64,000 bases of DNA from Caprella mutica (taxonomy: Eukaryota > Arthropoda > Malacostraca > Amphipoda > Caprellidae): the NCBI GenBank assembly GCA_947561585.1, contig CANNZV010002565.1, forward strand, positions 121,356-185,355, given 5' to 3'. This document shows, piece after piece, positions 1 to 10,996 of the stretch (positions within the stretch are counted from its first letter, which is position 1; each line of letters opens with the position of its first letter). A program made the translations under genes and the position numbers. The notes below the pieces were generated by a model, which worked only from the letters and a program-made list of their open reading frames with translations, had not been told where the DNA came from and ran no database searches.

Positions 1-778
1 TCCACTAGGGATGAACTCTCACGGTGAAGAACATTCATACAATATCTATTTACAGTCAATACAAATAATATTCCACTAGGGATGAACTCTCACGGTGAAG
101 AACATTCATACAATATCCATTTACAGTCAATACAAATAATATTCCACTAGGGATGAACTCTTACGGTGAAGAACATTCATACAATATCCATTAACAGTCA
201 ATACAAATAATATTCCACCAGGGATGAACTCTTACGGTGAAGAACATTCATACAATACCTATTTACAGTCAATACAAATAATATTCCACTAGGGATGAAC
301 TCTTACGATGAAGAACATTCATACAATATCTATTTACAGTCAATACAAATAATATTCCACTAGGTATGAACTCTCACGGTGAAGAACATTCATACAATAT
401 CCATTTACAGTCAATACAAATAATATTCCACTAGGGATGAACTCTTACGGTGAAGAACATTCATACAATATCCATTTACAGTCAATACAAATAATATTCC
501 ACTAGGGATGAACTCCTACGGTGAAGAACATTCATATAATATCTATTAACAGTCAATACAAATAATATTCCACCAGGGATGAACTCTCACGGTGAAGAAC
601 ATTCATACAATACCTATTTACAGTCAATACAAATAATATTCCACTAGGGATGAACTCTCACGGTGAAGAACATTCATACTATATCTATTTACAGTCAATA
701 CAAATAATATTCCACTAGGGATGAACTCTTACCGTGAAGAACATTCATACAATATCTATCTACAGTGAGTACAAATTA
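1..778. repeat. 71-bp tandem array, cut by window start
   Basis: About 11 head-to-tail copies of a 71-bp unit whose copies start at 1, 72, 143, 214 and so on. Each unit opens with CCACTAGGGATGAACTC and contains GGTGAAGAACATTCAT and TTACAGTCAATACAAATAAT. Copies differ by single bases such as CTCAC/CTTAC and CCACTAG/CCACCAG. The last copy decays after about 765. The array begins before the window, so its true length is unknown. No open frame of interest. Confidence 0.97.
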
Positions 779-1000
779 TTAAAGTATGTAAATGATGTCT
801 AAAGTAACAAGGTCGTTCACCTCATCCGTTCAGTGTTCAGGTTTCAAGAGTATACTTCATAATATGATTCATAGTTGTCTGCCTTTCAAGCAGTGTTTAA
901 TTTTAGATTTACTGGCTCTATAATTCACTCTGGGATGCTTTCTATCGGCATTACTTAAAGTGAAGTACTGAAATATTAAAATGAGTTAGTCTTGGAAAAT

Positions 1001-1119
1001 TATGGTGGGGCCATAGAAGATTATATGGTGGGGCCATAGAAGATTATATGGTGGGGCCATAGAAGATTTTATGGTGGGGTCATAGAAGATTATATGGTGG
1101 GCCATAGAAGATTATATGG
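1001..1119. repeat. 23-bp tandem array (short)
   Basis: Five copies of a 23-bp unit built on TATGGTGGGGCCATAGAAGA. The fourth has GGGGTCATAG and the fifth has lost one G. The high identity suggests a recent expansion. Confidence 0.95.
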
Positions 1120-1293
1120 TTCGACTCCTGTTAATCTCAGGTGACCCTTTAATAAATTTATCCCAAGTTATAAGATGACCAATACTTGTAAAATTGAGTA
1201 CAAATTTTAACCTTCTAAAAAAGGTCTATAAATTTGTTTCTAGCTTTTTTTTAGATAAAACATAAACATTTAGATGATTTTTTTTAGGTCTAG

Positions 1294-1450
1294 AAGAATT
1301 AATCGAAAGCAATTGATCGAAAAAAAATTCATCGAATGGAAAATTGGTCGAATGGAAAACTGGTCAGAAGGAAAATTGGTCGAAAGGAAAATTGGTCGAA
1401 TGAAAAATTGATTCCACAACAATTGATCTAAGGGAAAATTGATCAAATAG
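1294..1450. repeat. Left inverted arm of 16-bp TCGATCAATTTTC-type repeats
   Basis: Degenerate copies of a roughly 16-bp motif written as GGTCGAATGGAAAATT. This is the reverse complement of the unit that fills 1985-2620. The two blocks therefore face each other across about 540 bp and could fold back on each other. Confidence 0.8.
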
Positions 1451-1984
1451 AGCAGCTACTAAACACAAAGCTAAACACAGGCCACCATCCTCATATTTGT
1501 AAGTTCATAGACTGTCTCAAAAGAGAGCAAATGCTCACCAAAACAACAATAGAGATGTATAATGCTGGTCATTCTCTTCCAGCAAAAGAAGAAGAAATGT
1601 AATAACTTAGCGCCGAGAATTAAAACCATTGTTTGTAAATATAATCCTGATGACTCAATCATCCAATATTTAATCGGATTGGCACATTAAATTAATTTTT
1701 ACCAACTGCTGGAACTACTGTTTATTCAATGGTTTTTTTAAATGTACACAGTGTTGTGACGCTCTAGGAAATTTGTACATCCATTCGTATATGACTAGTT
1801 AGATGATTAAACAAATATTATATATGTATTATTATTATATATTATATAAATTATTATAATTATTATATATAAATCATGGTGACAAGATCTACTAGCTGTA
1901 ATATATTGCAAGTAAGTTTCTTTGGCAATTCATGGTCTTAGTTATCATCGTCAATTAGTGTAAATCGATCCATTATCATTTTCG

Positions 1985-2620
1985 ATCGATTTGGGTTCGG
2001 TCAATTCTCCATTCGATCAATTTTCAATTCGACCAATTTTCCACTCGACCAATTGCTTTCGATCAATTTCCCTTTCGATTAATTTTCCATTCGATTAATT
2101 GTTGTGCGATCAATTTTCCTTTCGATCAATTTTCAATTCGACCAATTTTCCATTCGATCAATTTTCAATTCGACCAATTTTCCACTCGACCAATTTTCAA
2201 TTCGACCAATTTTCCACTCGACCAATTTTCAATTCGACCAATTTTCCACTCGACCAATTGCTTTCGATCAATTTCCCTTTCGATCAATTTTCCATTCGAT
2301 TAATTGTTGTGCGATCAATTTTCCTTTCGATCAATTTTCAATTCGACCAGTTTTCCATTCGATCAATTTTCAATTCGACCAATTTTCCATTCGATCAATT
2401 TTCCATTCGATCAATTTTCCATTCGATCAATTTTCCATTCGATCAATTTTCCATTCGATTAATTGTTGTGCGATCAATTTTCCTTTCGATCAATTTTCAA
2501 TTTGACCAATTTTCCATTCGATCAATTGCTTTCGATCAATTTTCCATTCGACCAATTTTCCTTTCAATCAATTTTCCTTTCGATCAATTTTCCTTTCGAT
2601 CAATTTTCCGGATTCCGATT
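1985..2620. repeat. 16-bp array, right inverted arm
   Basis: About 39 copies of a 16-bp unit such as TCGATCAATTTTCCAT, with variants CAATTCGACCAATTTT and TTGCTTTCGATCAATT. A larger block containing TTAATTGTTGTGCGATCAAT recurs near 2095, 2305 and 2458, so there is a higher-order repeat of roughly 150-210 bp. The array reads as open frames in several phases (FDQFSIRSIF-like). These are unit translations, not evidence of a gene. Confidence 0.95.
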
Positions 2621-2932
2621 TTTTCAATTTTTCAAATTTTATTTTTGTTGATTGGATATGATTCATTTTAGAAACTGAATAATATTTTTGTATCTTTCCT
2701 TAAATAGCAATTTGTTCATCATTTAAATCCATTACTTTCAATGCATTTTTCATCACACAATGAAATATAATAGAGAGGTATTCCCTCTGCAGATTATTAT
2801 TCATTGCGTAAACTGTATACTTTATTCATATCTTTGGTAATCTTTTATTCATTGTGAATGAAATCACACACAGTGCTGGCTATTTATAATTCATATCATT
2901 CATTATTAAAGACACTCTAAAGCAGTGCCCGA

Positions 2933-4362
2933 AACTAGTGTACTTGCCCATTAAGAATAACGTGTTCTCAATAGTATCAATATTTGTAACTAGTGTACTT
3001 GCCCGTTAAGAATAACGTGTTCTCAATAGTATCAATATTTGTAACTAGTGTACTTGCCTGTTAAGAATAACGTGTTCTCAATAGTATCAATATTTGTAAC
3101 TAGTGTACTTGCCTGTTAAGAATAACGTGTTCTCAATAGTACCAATATTTGTAACTAGTGTACTTGCCTGTTAAGAATAACGTGTTCTCAATAGTATCAA
3201 TATTTGTAACTAGTGTACTTGCCTGTTAAGAATAACGTGTTCTCAATAGTATCAATATTTGTAACTAGTGTACTTGCCTGTTAAGAATAACGTGTTCTCA
3301 ATAGTACCAATATTTGTAACTAGTGTACTTGCCTGTTAAGAATAACGTGTTCTCGATAGTACCAATATTTGTAACTAGTGTACTTGCCTGTTAAGAATAA
3401 CGTGTTCTCAATAGTATCAATATTTGTAACTAGTGTACTTGCCTGTTAAGAATAACGTGTTCTCAATAGTACCAATATTTGTAACTAGTGTACTTGCCTG
3501 TTAAGAATAACGTGTTCTCGATAGTACCAATATTTGTAACTAGTGTACTTGCCCGTTAAGAATAACGTGTTCTCAATAGTATCAATATTTGTAACTAGTG
3601 TACTTGCCCGTTAAGAATAACGTGTTCTCAACAGTATCAATATTTGTAACTAGTGTACTTGCCCGTTAAGAATAACGTGTTCTCAATAGTATCAATATTT
3701 GTAACTAGTGTACTTGCCCGTTAAGAATAACGTGTTCTCAATAGTATCAATATTTGTAACTAGTGTACTTGCCCGTTAAGAATAACGTGTTCTCAATAGT
3801 ATCAATATTTGTAACTAGTGTACTTGCCCGTTAAGAATAACGTGTTCTCAATAGTATCAATATTTGTAACTAGTGTACTTGCCCGTTAAGAATAACGTGT
3901 TCTCAACAGTGCCAATATTTGTAACTAGTGTACTTGCCCGTTAAGAATAACGTGTTCTCAATAGTATCAATATTTGTAACTAGTGTACTTGCCCGTTAAG
4001 AATAACGTGTTCTCAACAGTAACAATATTTGTAAATAGTGTACTTGCCCGTTAAGAATAACGTGTTCTCAATAGTATCAATATTTGTAACTAGTGTACTT
4101 GCCCGTTAAGAATAACGTGTTCTCAATAGTATCAACATTTGTAACTAGTGTACTTGCCCGTTAAGAATAACGTGTTCTCAATAGCATCAACATTTGTAAC
4201 TAGTGTACTTGCCCGTTAAGAATAACGTGTTCTCAATAGCATCAACATTTGTAACTAGTGTACTTGCCCGTTAAGAATAACGTGTTCTCAACAGTGCCAA
4301 TATTTGTAACTAGTGTACTTGCCCGTTAAGAATAACGTGTTCTCAATAGTATCATTATTTGT
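2933..4362. repeat. 55-bp tandem array, 26 copies
   Basis: Exactly 26 units of 55 bp, opening AACTAGTGTACTTGCC and continuing GTTAAGAATAACGTGTTC, then a variable ATAGTATCAATATTTGT tail. GCCTG variants cluster at 3050-3530 and GCCCG variants elsewhere. The ATAGTACC and ATAGTATC tails alternate in blocks near 3130-3540, suggesting multi-unit duplications. Stops occur in every frame. Confidence 0.98.
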
Positions 4363-4948
4363 GTAATTTAACTATCCACACTTCTGGTCTCTCAGATTTA
4401 GCTAAAGTTATTAATTGAACAATGACGATAATATTATATAATTATAGTATAGGCTATAGGGTATATAAATTTAATGCCAGTGGATATAAAGAATGCATCA
4501 AAAAACTAACTCTGTAGATTTTGAATAATTAATGATTTAGTAAACGTAATCATTTATTCAACTCATATCAGCATTCATGCTACCACCTGGTGGTACGTTT
4601 TCATGTATTTCAAATAGTGATGTAATTGTAAATAATAAATAACTACAATATCTATCCTAATAATACCCGTCATATGTTTATTTATTTGGTGTCCGCTTTT
4701 CACACTGATAGGAAATTCATATATATTTATGGTAAGGTCTATCACAAATATAGACTGCTCGAATATATTGTGGTATATGAAGGATAATTTATTAATTAAT
4801 AAATAAATAAAAACATAAACACCATTGGTATGATTAGGTTTTGTTATTAGTATGAAAAACGTAGCCATGAGACCTTTTTTTATTGAAATAATCATTTATT
4901 TATTTTATCTTATTTTCACGTGATAATATTCTTTTAACAGGTAAAAAT
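4362..4948. other. AT-rich unique stretch
   Basis: No convincing exon or element. A 106-codon minus-strand open frame (4575-4895) has AT-driven composition (I, Y, L, F, K rich) and no recognisable domain, so I do not call it. It contains the palindromic CCACCTGGTGG site listed separately. Confidence 0.5.
4577..4597. promoter_or_regulatory. Palindromic CCACCTGGTGG site (E-box or CTCF-half-like)
   Basis: TACCACCTGGTGGTA at 4581-4595 is a perfect odd palindrome around a central T. It contains CACCTG (Snail-type E-box) and CTGGTGG (CTCF-core-like). The binding assignment is inference from motif resemblance only. Confidence 0.25.
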
Positions 4949-5168
4949 AACTGAAAAAAATTGCAAGTCAACCTGACTCATCGTTTGAGTCAAGACTGGC
5001 AAAACTGCAATCAATATTGGAGTCTTTTGATTGACTCTAGAGTCAATATGACTTTTGTTTTTGAGTAAAAATTAGGATGAGTCAAATTGACTTTCATTTT
5101 TAAGCCGGTTTTAGAACAAACTGAAAAATTCAAATTTTGAGTCAATCTGACTCGTATTTTTCAGTGTG
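4949..5168. mobile_element. Fold-back element D with GAGTCA-rich arms
   Basis: The left end reads CTGAAAAAAATTGCAAGTCA and the right end, read as reverse complement, CACTGAAAAATACGAGTCAG. Both arms carry GACTC/GAGTC blocks with TTGACT. The arms are imperfect inverted repeats of about 35-50 bp around an AT-rich middle, without coding capacity. This fits a decayed MITE-like element. The many TGAGTCA-like heptamers resemble AP-1 sites, but I infer no function. Confidence 0.5.
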
Positions 5169-5454
5169 CCATTGAAACCCGCGTTATTTTGTTATGTAAA
5201 AGTAGTAGTTTCTATCTACACACGGCCACCATTGGCTTTATTACCCGAGCTAGTGGGCTATTGCCACTCGCTTAACATTCAAACCACGAACTGTAATAAG
5301 TTTCTAATGGATTTATTCTTTCAACACTCGTGTCAGAGTGTACAGTTAGGGAAAAATGTAAAGGTACAATAATATAAAAAATAGACTCTACTATAGGCTC
5401 ATGATTGTTATTGTGAAGTATGAGTAACTTCTTTTAAATTTTTATTGTTACGTA

Positions 5455-6020
5455 ATCATCTTCCTTTTTATTTTATTTTGTTTTACTTTATTCTCTTTCT
5501 TTATTCTGTTTCTTTGATCAAATTCCTTTATTTTTCATCTAATTGTTCTGTTGTCATCTTTCTTCAATCTTTTTCATTGTATTTTCTTTCTTTATTCTTG
5601 ATCACAAATCATATATCTTTAATCCTTTTCATTTTATTTTATTTTATTTTATTCTCTTTCTTTATTCTGTTTCTTTGATCATATTCCTTTATTTTTCATC
5701 TAATTGTTCTGTTGTCATCTTTCTTCAATCTTACTCATTCTATTTTCTTTCTTTATTCTTGTTCATTAATCATTTATTTTCAATCTTTTTCATTCTATTT
5801 TCTTTCTTTATTCTTGTTTATTAATCATTTATTTTCATTTTTTTTCATTCTATTTTCTTTCTTTATTCTTGTTTATTAATCATTTATTTTCAATCTTTTT
5901 CATTCTATTTTCTTTCTTTATTCTAGTTCATAAATCATATTTCTTCAGTCTTTTTCATTGTTTTTTCCTTCTTTATTCGTGTTCATTAATCATCTTACTT
6001 CAATGTTTTTCTTCATTAAT
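5455..6020. repeat. T/C-rich tandem repeats with a 161-bp duplication
   Basis: Pyrimidine-rich strand built on TTTTCATTCTATTTTCTTTC and TTTATTCTTGTTCATTAATC motifs with a period near 50-54 bp in the right half. In the left half a block with TTTCTTTGATCA and TGTTCTGTTGTCATC is duplicated about 161 bp apart (near 5510 and 5671). The open frames here are low-complexity F/L/S strings. Confidence 0.8.
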
Positions 6021-6407
6021 TTTTCATTTAAACTTGTTGCTTCTTCTGGATACAACTTCTTAAAATTGCAAGACTAATTAATTTAACATAGAAAATATCT
6101 AAATAATTATAACCGGAGTGAAATAAAATATCTAATTTATTAAATTTATGAAACAACGTAATTAAAGTAAACAATGGAAAAAATATTGGCATCTTTCTAT
6201 TTTTTAGAGCTTTCGAAATTTTTTCTTTATAAAATCCTAGTTTAGACTTATTTGAAACAAGATATGAAAAACTAAGATGTATTATCAAATAAATAAAAAG
6301 CATAAAAGAAGTAATAATCTTTTTTATAACTATTTAAAATATCTAAATATTAAATTCACATCAGACATTGAAAAATATCTCCCAAAATATTTTAGATGTT
6401 GACATTA
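6020..6407. other. AT-rich stretch, nothing recognisable
   Basis: A 91-codon minus-strand open frame spans 6028-6303 but has AT-driven composition and no motif. No repeats with long identity seen. Confidence 0.5.
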
Positions 6408-6546
6408 TTAGGGTAAGTTACGAATTATCGGTCAGTACTACATCTTCGGTCATATAAGGAAAAACTATAATAATTTTTATATTGTTTTTTTGTTATACAT
6501 ATGACCGAAGATGTAGTACTGACCGATAATTTGTAACTTACACTAA
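6408..6546. mobile_element. Family A MITE-like element, copy A1 (short)
   Basis: Ends are inverted repeats of about 50 bp: TAGGGTAAGTTACGAATTAT, CGGTCAGTACTACATCTTCG and CGGTCATAT on the left, mirrored on the right with ATGACCGAAGATGTAGTACT, GACCGATAATTTGTAACTTA and CACTAA. The loop is a short AT-rich core without the central GGTATC palindrome of other copies. No transposase, so it would be non-autonomous. A TTA or TA target duplication is possible but the borders are ambiguous. Confidence 0.85.
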
Positions 6547-7326
6547 CAATATTTTTTCAACAAATTTTTATCGTAAAAAGAGATTCACGAGATTGGGGTT
6601 AAGATTTGATTCTTTCTTACCGACATTTTACAAAGTTAATTTGATTTCTTGTCTTTTGTTCATAGAGCGTATGGTATTTACTCGAAATATAGAGATTCTG
6701 ATGCCGAATTATCACACTTGCGTAATTTTTTCTGTGGTAATCGTTATCCTCAGAATTTATTTAATAAATTAGTCTCTAAATACTAGAATTCAGTTAATTA
6801 TCACTAATAACATACTCATTTAATTTTATATCTTATTTTCAGTATAAACTGTCTTCTGACCTACAACTGATATCATTTATGATATTGAAGCAATATCCTC
6901 TAAGTATATCTAATTAATAATTATTCTTTCTCCCCAGATAGGTGATATTTTATTTTGATGTTTAACGAAATAGGAATTTAAAAAACGTTCTTTTCACCAT
7001 CGAACATTTTTCAGTGTATCAATTCGTTTTGATGTCAACTCTATAAATCTGTGTGTTTTTACTCATATTAAAAACTCTAATTGTTGTCTAAAATAATGGT
7101 TATCTAGTGTTTAAATTTAAAAGAGTACAAAACAAAGATAGGAGAAGGAGGAGGAATGTGATACTGAATGTTATCAACGAACACTAGCAATAATAAGAAG
7201 AAGAGCAATAAGTTCTAGATATAATATGTTACACCACTGTTATAACAGACCGTTCTGTTACTGTTGAGCGCCGCCGTTGTTACGTACTGTTATACCTGTT
7301 ATTAGTGAAGAAAGAAACGTTAGAAG
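6547..7326 (+). promoter_or_regulatory. Putative upstream region and 5' UTR of the split gene
   Basis: Non-repetitive sequence before the start codon at 7327. The last 190 bases are less AT-rich and include CTGTTATAACAG, CCGTTCTGTTACTGTTG and GCGCCGCCGTTGTTACGTAC, unlike the surrounding intronic DNA. An in-frame TAG lies directly upstream (7321-7323). I see no clear TATA box at a fixed distance, so the promoter is inferred only from position and composition. Confidence 0.3.
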
Positions 7327-7407
7327 ATGGCTGGAAGATTTGCCGGGGCCCGTATGGGTCTCAGCCACCAGAAAAAAGACCAACAAAATAAGAGAAATAA
7401 GAGCAAG
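7327..7407 (+). CDS. Candidate first coding exon of an unidentified split gene
   Basis: Twenty-seven codons beginning MAGRFAGARM and ending in a lysine-rich NKRNKSK, followed at once by a consensus donor (AAG|GTAAGA, intron from 7408). The ATG has A at -3 and G at +4, a strong initiation context, and an in-frame TAG six bases upstream fixes this as the start. The body is GC-richer than its flanks, with GGGGCCCGTATGGG. The N-terminus is basic and Q/N/K-rich, with no signal peptide or membrane segment. I do not recognise the protein. It could join in phase 0 to 17920-17946 and 21839-21934, which would make the first intron about 10.5 kb and full of tandem arrays. A chance start plus donor cannot be excluded. 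Confidence 0.5.
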
Positions 7408-7462
7408 GTAAGATTAAACTTATTTAATCTATTTATCTACTTTATAAATATTTAAATTATAT

Positions 7463-7592
7463 TTAGGATAAATTTCTAGTTATCGAACTGTCTCACGTTT
7501 TCGATCTTTATATGATTTAACATTTTAACTCTTAATTTTTTTCTTGTAGATCGAAAATATGAAACTGGTCGATAACTCAGAACTAACTCTAA
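7463..7592. mobile_element. Family A element, degenerate copy A2
   Basis: Left end TTAGGATAAATTTCTAGTTA with TCTCACGTTTTCGATC. The right arm reads GATCGAAAATATGAAACTGG, TCGATAACTCAGAACTAACT and CTAA. The arms pair as in family A but with many changes. It lies about 55 bp inside the putative first intron. Confidence 0.6.
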
Positions 7593-8230
7593 ATAAAATA
7601 TAGTACCCATTTTATAGAATTCTTTTTATAATAGAGTACAGAAGCTTTATTCTCTCGCTTTATATTCAATTAATAAAAATAATTAATATCAATTATGGAA
7701 ATAATTTAATTTATATGCTGGCACAAGGTGGAGTAAAGATGAATAATAAAGATGAATGATAAAGAAGAAATATAAAGATGAATGATAAAATGAATGATAA
7801 AGATTAAATGATGATAAAGATAATAAATACGTTTTTCATAAAAAAAGTTTTTTTTACTATATTTTTCCAAATATTAGAAATTTACTGGAGTTATTTTCAT
7901 TACTTTTCCAATTTTTTATGTAAAAAAAATATTATTTCATAGAACATACAATAATACTTGAATAAAAATTAGATTAGAATATATAATGCAATGTACAAAA
8001 AAATCAGTACATCTTATATGTTAAATAGTAATTATTTATTTATTATTTAAACCCTTTTTTAAATTCACTGGGTTGATTTTAGTTTATTAAGTTTTATGTA
8101 TTAAATCAAGATTTTATATATCAATAATTTGTAAAGCATTATATTTTGTACATTTTCGTCTCGTACTAAATTATTTTTTTAATTATAAACCATAATAAAC
8201 TAATTCAATTTTAGGATAGAATAGCAAACT
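7593..8230. other. AT-rich intron-like DNA
   Basis: Very AT-rich with a short GATGAATAATAAAGATGAAT repeat near 7736-7826. Nothing coding seen. Confidence 0.6.
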
Positions 8231-8740
8231 AATCGGAACAATATTGTTTCAGTATTGCTACAATATACCCTGGCAGCAATGATTTATCTATGGGATATTG
8301 AGGGAATATCCCAGTCAAGAAATGCTATTTCCTTTGATATTCCCTTAATATCCCAAGAATGGATCCTTGTTGCCAGGGATATAGCAATATTATTACAAAA
8401 TTGCTTCAATATTTTTACAACATTGCATCAATATTGTAAAAATATTGTCACAACATTGTCCCAATATTGTGACAATATTTTAACAATATTGCTACAACAT
8501 TGTCCCAATATTGTTACAACATTGTCTCAATATTGTTACAACATTGTCTCAATATTGTTACAACATTGTCCCAATATTATTACAACAATGTCCCAATATT
8601 CTGACAATATTGTAACAATATTATCCAAATATTGTTACAATATTGTGGCAATGTTGTCACAATATTATCCAAATATTGTAACAATATTTTGGCAATGTTG
8701 TAACAATATTGTAACAAAATTGTAACAATCTTGTTCCCTG
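8230..8740. repeat. CAATATTG array with fold-back left flank (locus 1 of 3)
   Basis: From about 8385 to 8735 the sequence is built of palindromic CAATATTG and ACAATGTTGT-like words, roughly 16-17 bp apart (TTACAACATTGTCCCAATAT). The left flank has GGGATATTGAGGGAATATCC and another AATATCCC, then TTGTTGCCAGGGATAT. The right flank has TTGTTCCCTGGAAACAA. The 156-codon frame across it is the array translated. The flanks and units resemble the arrays at 22.1 and 25.1 kb, suggesting one dispersed element type. Confidence 0.85.
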
Positions 8741-9079
8741 GAAACAAAGGAACTATTACTTAAATGTCATAAGGGTACAATGACACTTTAATTGCATATA
8801 AATCTCAATTAAGTAATTAAATGATTTTACAATTAAACTGTGCAATATTTCATTATTTACAAATAATTCTATCTGATGTCATCAAAATATTGTCTTTAAT
8901 TTTTTTCATCGCAATTTGGTATTAACTTACTAATATATTTTTACATTATATTTGACTAATATACTATACCCCTGCATATCTAGAAAATTATAGTTCATTA
9001 TTTAGATAATCTTAAATTTTTGTATTCCATGAGCTTTCAGTAGAACATAAATGCTAGATCATTATGCTCATTATTTAAA

Positions 9080-9300
9080 TTTCGAAAAATTTGAAAATTT
9101 GAAAAATTAAATAATTTCGAAAAATTAACCAATTTCGAAAAAGTCATCAAATCTGAAAATATCATCAAATTTGAAAAGTTAAATAAATTGAAAAAATTAT
9201 TAAATTTGAAAAGTTATTCAATTTTGAAAAATTATTTAGATTTTAAAAATTAATCAAATTAATTTTGAAATTTTAATTAAATTTTCCAAAAATCAATTAT
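9080..9300. repeat. Degenerate 17-20-bp AAATTTGAAAAGTTA repeats
   Basis: Old, diverged tandem words of the type AAATTTCGAAAAATT, AATTTGAAAAGTTA and AAATTTGAAAAG. No constant period remains. Confidence 0.7.
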
Positions 9301-9740
9301 ATTTTCCATGTGTTCCCGTCTTTATCTCTCAAGTCTTCTGCTAATTTCAATTGGACTCAAGAAGTGCCTCTTTGAAAAACTCTGGATAACAAAGACACAA
9401 GTTTGATATGGTCAAGTACTAGCCACTACAGTAGTGCCATTGTTGTCATCATTGTTATTGCTGTGCCATAAAGATGCTCATTGGGGCAATATAAAGGGTG
9501 TACGGTGATAAAGAAGATATCACCAGAGAGAGAGACAGGGGCTAAGGGAATGAAAGTACTCAGTACCAATTACACTAAGTAAAATAACTAATTAAAAAGA
9601 ACACAATCGTAAGTTTGTTGATTAGAAAATAATAATATCAATGGAAATTATTTGGCTTCTATAATTAGCTTCTTATTGGTTGTATATGTTTTATTGGTTT
9701 TATTTTACTAGTTTCAATTACGTTTTTTAATCATTTTTTC
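9300..9740. other. Unique stretch without recognised gene
   Basis: Mixed composition around 9330-9560 and AT-rich afterwards. No open frame of note and no repeat structure beyond a short GAGAGAGAGACAGGGG run near 9518. Confidence 0.4.
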
Positions 9741-10090
9741 CCAGTTTCATTTTTCCCAGTTTCATTTTTCCTAGTTTCATTTTTTCCTGTCTCATTTTCC
9801 TCATTTAATCGTTATTCGTAGTTTTAATTCCCTCTTTTAATAATTTTCCTAGTTTCATTTTCCTTTTTTAGTCATTTATCCTAGTTTCATTTCTCTCATT
9901 TATTCATTTCTCCCCCATATTAATTTCCTTCATTTAATCAATTTTCCCCAGTTTCATTACCCTAATTTAATTATTTTTCCCTAGTTTCATTTCCCTCATT
10001 TAATCAATCTTTCCCCGTTTCATTACCCTAATTTAATCATTTTTTCCCAGTTTTCATTACCCTCATTTTTCCCATTTCCAGTTTTTCCTT
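9740..10090. repeat. Pyrimidine-rich degenerate repeats (CCCAGTTTCATT)
   Basis: Variable-length copies of TTTTCCCAGTTTCATT and CCTCATTTAATCATTTTTCC. Period is irregular, near 30 bp in the right half. It makes a long pyrimidine tract on the + strand just before the GC island at 10.1 kb. Confidence 0.8.
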
Positions 10091-10107
10091 TTCATCTCTC
10101 TCGCAAT

Positions 10108-10377
10108 TTAAATTTTTCCCAGCGCCCGATATTTTTCCGGAAGTAATTTTCGTGTCTCCATTTCATTGGCTCTATCCTCAGACACCGTGAGGACGGAAGG
10201 GACAGTTTCCGGTTTAATCCGGTACAGGGGGTTCATAACTGCGTGTCCCGTAACTGGCCCGTGCTGTGCCGCATCTCCGTGACACTCTGGGCCCCATATC
10301 TGTCTGGTCCATAAGTTATTATTAATATGAGAGGAGAAGGGAAGGTGGATGGATGAAATGCTTTTGGCAGTTGGCAC
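10108..10377. other. GC-rich island with open frames on both strands
   Basis: A non-repetitive island, clearly less AT-rich than its surroundings. On the minus strand an 89-codon frame (10377 to 10108) includes IWGPECHGDAAQHG and MNPLYRIKPETVPSVL. On the plus strand a good pyrimidine tract with TCTATCCTCAG precedes 10182, and the frame from 10183 is open for 43 codons (HREDGRDSFRFNPVQG near its start) to a TAA at 10312. That plus-strand frame needs a phase-1 junction, so it does not fit between the phase-0 exons at 7327 and 17920. I recognise no family. It could be an exon, a conserved regulatory island or a fragment of an unknown element. Confidence 0.3.
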
Positions 10378-10399
10378 GTCGGGCAGACTGGGATCAATA

Positions 10400-10680
10400 C
10401 TGCATATAGAGAGAAAGAGAGAGTGTGAGTGGAGAGAGAGTGAGTGGAGAGAGAGAGTGAGTGGAGAGAGAGTGAGTGGAGAGAGAGTGAGTGGAGAGAG
10501 AGTGAGTGGAGAGAGTGTGAGTGGTGAGAGAGTGAGTGTGAGTGGAGAGAGTCTGATTGAAGTGAGTGAGTGGAGAGAGAGTGAGAGAATTAAATGAAGA
10601 GGGTGAGTGAAGAGGGAAACTGAGTGGATAAAGAGAGTGATAAAAGAGGGAGGGAGAGAGAGAGAGAGAGTGGTAAAAGA
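10400..10680. repeat. GA-rich array (GAGAGAGTGAGTGGA, 15 bp)
   Basis: Purine-rich strand of 15-bp units GAGAGAGTGAGTGGA with drift, then plain GAGA near 10650. The 82-codon frame through it (SGERVSGERV) is the unit translated. Such tracts can form triplex DNA and match GAGA-factor-like words; function unknown. Confidence 0.9.
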
Positions 10681-10689
10681 GGAAGTGCT

Positions 10690-10990
10690 TGAGTGAGAAG
10701 AGATTTATTCAATAGCGTGACAAAATATTTTTCACAAGTCTACGGTAAACACTAAGAATATTTCATTTACTCTCTTCAAAATTCATAAATAGGAAAAATA
10801 CAATACACAATTTTCTACTCTGTATAATTAAATATTCTTCTTCAGTTATTGTCTTTTTATGCAAGCTTTCATTTACTAAATTTATGTCTCTGCGAGTAAA
10901 GTAAATGATGACCAAACAATTCATTTCATAATGCTTTAAATTCACATGGAAAATGCTGACCACATGCATTTCAGTAACGAGTTTTGCTGA
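10690..10990. other. AT-rich stretch, nothing recognised
   Basis: A 68-codon minus-strand frame (10763-10969) has no recognisable motif. Confidence 0.4.
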
Positions 10991-10996
10991 GACATT

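Noticed and set aside
1105..1135. GGTTCGACTCC, a match to a tRNA B box
   Set aside because: The flanking bases do not form a T-stem and no A box or acceptor stem is found upstream.
2933..4362. Possible CRISPR-like repeat array
   Set aside because: Repeats are directly adjacent with no unique spacers, and the sequence is eukaryotic in character; the same holds for all other arrays here.
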